NCBI GenBank assembly: GCA_032718475.1
Contig: JAUCBJ010002277.1
Location: forward strand, 1 to 20,565
Direction of reading: 5' to 3'
From: Nemertoderma westbladi
Lineage: Eukaryota; Xenacoelomorpha; Nemertodermatida; Nemertodermatidae
DNA: 20,565 bases
Both the position numbers and the translations under genes were made by a program. Of the stretch, positions 18,386-20,565 are shown piece by piece; within the stretch, counting starts at the first letter, position 1; each line of letters starts with the position of its first letter. Under the pieces are notes generated by a model. It saw nothing but the letters and a program-made list of their open reading frames with translations, did no database searches and was not told the DNA's origin.

Positions 18386-18510
18386 TGGAGTACTATTGGA
18401 GTACTATTATAACGCACTGGAGTACATTGGAGTACTAGTAATTAATTGACGTTTCGTTGTTGGAGTTAACATTAGGTGTAAATTTGATAATGAGCTGTTT
18501 CTGAAACTGG

Positions 18511-19164
18511 CTATTTCTTACGTATACGACGTAGTTGTTCATTGAAGTAGCGACGTTCACATCGATTCTTCGCCTTCAGACAACGAATCAGATTAGTGAG
18601 AAGTAGATTAGTAAGAAGCAGATTAGTAAGAAGCAGATTAGTAAGAAACAGATTAGTGAGAAGCAGATATTAGTAAGAAGCAGATTAGTAAGATGTAGAT
18701 TAGTAAGAAGCAGATTAGTGAGAAGGAGATATTAGTAAGAAGCAGATTAGTAAGAAGCAGATTAGTAAGAAGCAGATTAGTAATAAGCAGATATTAGTAA
18801 GAAGTAGATTAGTAAGAAGCAGAATTCTTAATTCTAAATTCTTAATGAATTGATTTCACTATTTTTTGTCGCATTGACTCTCGGCGTATCATTACACCTG
18901 TAGCAGATTGATGTGATCGGAGTGGGGTGTTGAGAGTTGTTCTTCATTCGTTATTAGTTGACCTTTAGCTTCTTTTTCTAACTTCCGTTGTTTAAGTTTT
19001 CTATCACGATCTCGTGATCTATGATCAGCTTCCTGCTGCCTAGCTTTAGGTCTATATTGTTCGTGGGTACCTTCATTTCTCATTTTCTCCCTAAACTTTC
19101 TAACTCGCTCAGAAATCGATCTAGTATATTCTGCTTTAGTTTCCGGCCCATTCATGACTTCCAT
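18511..19164 (-). CDS. Small basic coiled-coil-like protein gene, two exons
   Basis: Predicted exon 1 is 19164-18898 and exon 2 is 18573-18511, giving 109 residues. Exon 1 begins at ATG 19164 and encodes a highly charged, probably helical protein with ERVRKFREKMRNEGTHEQY, then KARQQEADHRSRDRDRKLKQ and RKLEKEAKGQ. It ends at CAG followed by GTGTAATG, a fair splice donor, and a stop lies just beyond. Exon 2 follows the first AG after a satellite-filled intron and encodes AKNRCERRYFNEQLRRIRKK then a stop. The phases agree (0/0) and both exons have the same arginine/lysine-rich character, which supports the join. Such basic helical stretches are common in nuclear or nucleic-acid-binding proteins. 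I do not recognise a named family, and no transcript evidence is available. Confidence 0.5.
18591..18821 (-). repeat. 15-bp intronic minisatellite, 15 copies
   Basis: The plus strand repeats GATTAGTAAGAAGCA, with three 17-bp variants (GATATTAGTAAGAAGCA) and a few substitutions. There are fifteen units with no gap. On the minus strand each unit reads TGCTTCTTACTAATC and most contain TACTAAT, close to the branch-point consensus TACTAAC, followed by a pyrimidine-rich stretch. No AG occurs on the minus strand across the array. Confidence 0.95.
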
Positions 19165-19201
19165 AGATAATTAACAATTAGATATTACCACTGTGAAGCA
19201 T

Positions 19202-19360
19202 GTTCACTATAACGTATGTGGGGGTGTATGTCTGGATATAATGTGACTAACGACTAATTGAAATTTGCTTAATATATTATAATTCTAGAATGCAAATGAA
19301 AGCCAATAAATCAATATTACACCCACAAACACAGATACACTACACATACGTTATGTGAAC
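19202..19360. mobile_element. MITE-like element with ~30-bp inverted ends
   Basis: The left end GTTCACTATAACGTATGTG... and the reverse complement of the right end, GTTCACATAACGTATGTG..., match closely for about 30 bases. Similarity continues into GTGTATGTCTG versus GTGTATCTGTG. The interior of about 95 bp is AT-rich and non-coding. GCA lies at or next to both borders and could be a 3-bp target duplication, but one extra base on the left makes this uncertain. Confidence 0.5.
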
Positions 19361-20007
19361 GCACCTTTATATGTGCAGACTTCACACCAAGCTATAATTT
19401 GAGTAAAATAATTTATCTTATGAAACTGCTCTAGTATCAAAATAAAATTCCCTCTTACAATAAAATATATTAAACGTTAGAATGTAACGACACGCCGACT
19501 TAAGGGGATTTTGGTACATATTAGAAAGTAAGGATCACCTCCCGGGGACTCCCCTCCCCTCCTTCACTATTGAAAAACGCTTCTTATTTCCGATCGATTT
19601 CGAGCTCTTGGCTCTTTGTCAAGGCACTCCGTTCAATTACAAATATATTTACAGCATCATTAGGATTATAGATTAGTTACCGGTATTTATATACATAGGA
19701 TAGTACAAAGAAACTAAAATATAATAATATAATAAAATAATAATAAATAATATAATAATAATAAATATAATAAAATATATGTCAGCCAATGTCACAAAGC
19801 CAATGTTTTAAATAATTGCCATAGTTACAGGTTAATATCATTCTATACTCATGTGAGAAAGAAAGAAAGAAAGAAAAGAAAATATTTAATTGGATTATGT
19901 TGGAAATATTAGATTGGTTCAAGCAATAAATTCATAAATTTACATGAATAGGTTATTTGTTTTTGTGCTCGCGAATAACTCTCACTGTCACACAATGTCA
20001 TTCCAAA
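19361..20007. other. Non-coding region with microsatellites
   Basis: No gene is seen. An AATAAT/AATATAAT simple repeat occupies about 19718-19776 and a GAAA repeat about 19857-19880. A C-rich patch lies at about 19538-19563. Confidence 0.45.
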
Positions 20008-20205
20008 TCAATATGGACTTTGATATCTCACAGATCGCTTCAAGGAGTCTAGACGGACAGAAGGCACGTAGTAGTTACCGTGTGTTATAGAACGAGTGAG
20101 GTATCTCTGGGTAGAAGCGGTTTTTTTAAGAGTTGAGTCATGTGTAGTAATACTGTTGATGTCGTGCATAAGTATGGCTGTTTGGTGCTTGCTTACATAA
20201 CACAA
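20008..20205 (-). pseudogene. LINE reverse-transcriptase C-terminal scrap
   Basis: The minus-strand translation contains RYLTRSITHGNYYVPSVRLD and then SVRYQSPY. This fits the Y.TRS....NYYVP.VR...G..S..YQG tail of Jockey/CR1-like LINE polymerases. The upstream part, CYVSKHQTAILMHDIN, fits the EI.K.MY-type helix before it less clearly. The frame ends abruptly after the YQ motif and no core domain is nearby, so this is a short isolated remnant, not part of the 10540-14050 element. Confidence 0.6.
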
Positions 20206-20565
20206 CGGACGAATGTATTTATTTTTTGTTCAAATGGGTTTAAAGTACAGTAGGAAAGGTACTCCCCTATCCCCTATATGATGATTAAACCATAATTGAG
20301 ATATGGATGTATAAGGGAAAAATACAATTATGGGAGTATAATCAATGGAAAAGTGTGCCTAAGTTTTTGAAAATACAGATAATAAATTTTTCCATAATAA
20401 ATTGAATGTAAGGCTTCCAAGATAGTCTGTTGTCTCTATTAAGGTTGTCCAAAAGTGATAATAGATAAATAGTAGATAAATCGATAATAAATCGAAAATA
20501 GTTTTAAAAATAATCTATCTAATTTTGTTTTCATTTGAAATGATTTCGATTCATCTAAACATATT
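20206..20565. other. AT-rich non-coding end of window
   Basis: Nothing is recognised beyond short imperfect repeats of GATAAATAG/GATAAATCG type near 20457-20500. Confidence 0.45.

Noticed and set aside
18591-18821. CRISPR array at the regular 15-bp repeats
   Set aside because: The units are directly adjacent with no unique spacers, so this is an ordinary minisatellite.

Overview
The window looks like accessory, repeat-dominated chromosomal DNA of an invertebrate animal. It is strongly AT-rich, carries many microsatellites and long G or C runs, has splice-site-like signals, and contains at least four unrelated classes of transposable element. No bacterial operon structure, rRNA or tRNA was seen. 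The host species cannot be fixed from sequence alone.

Layout, left to right. (1) 403-2165 (+) is a broken P-element/THAP9-type transposase, entered through a 3' splice site and damaged by one frameshift and two internal stops. (2) 2166-4659 is gene-free: a G-rich tract, a degenerate array of GTTGCTATGGTAAC-type palindromes, a 17-nt C run and CAGA microsatellites. (3) 4660-9123 is the highlight, an apparently complete 4.46-kb DNA transposon. It has near-identical terminal inverted repeats of about 430 bp and internal subrepeats that each carry a perfect TGACGTCA palindrome. A 4-bp TACC flanks both ends, and inside is one uninterrupted 742-codon transposase-like gene (6220-8448). (4) 9156-9330 (+) is a short remnant of a LINE reverse-transcriptase C-terminus. 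(5) About 10277-15060 (-) is a LINE cluster. A fairly complete but broken Jockey/CR1-like element (endonuclease, then reverse transcriptase with an FADD box) appears to sit inside an older, more decayed relative whose pieces lie at 14110-15060 and 10277-10549. (6) 15061-18085 is mostly non-coding: a perfect 29-bp palindrome, a tandem pair of a roughly 180-bp dispersed repeat (third copy inverted at 9475-9655), a hexamer satellite, an LTR-like stretch and one possible exon. (7) 18086-19164 holds a 30-bp minisatellite that is open on both strands and a likely small two-exon minus-strand gene. That gene's intron is filled by a 15-bp satellite whose transcribed strand repeats TACTAAT and contains no AG until the acceptor. 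(8) 19202-19360 is a MITE-like inverted repeat, and 20008-20205 (-) is another LINE C-terminal scrap.

Only the 4660-9123 element looks as if it could be functional: its single protein would be expected to act on its own inverted repeats. The other mobile elements are decayed. The only candidate host gene is the small basic-protein gene on the minus strand at 18511-19164, plus a weak exon at 17262-17454.
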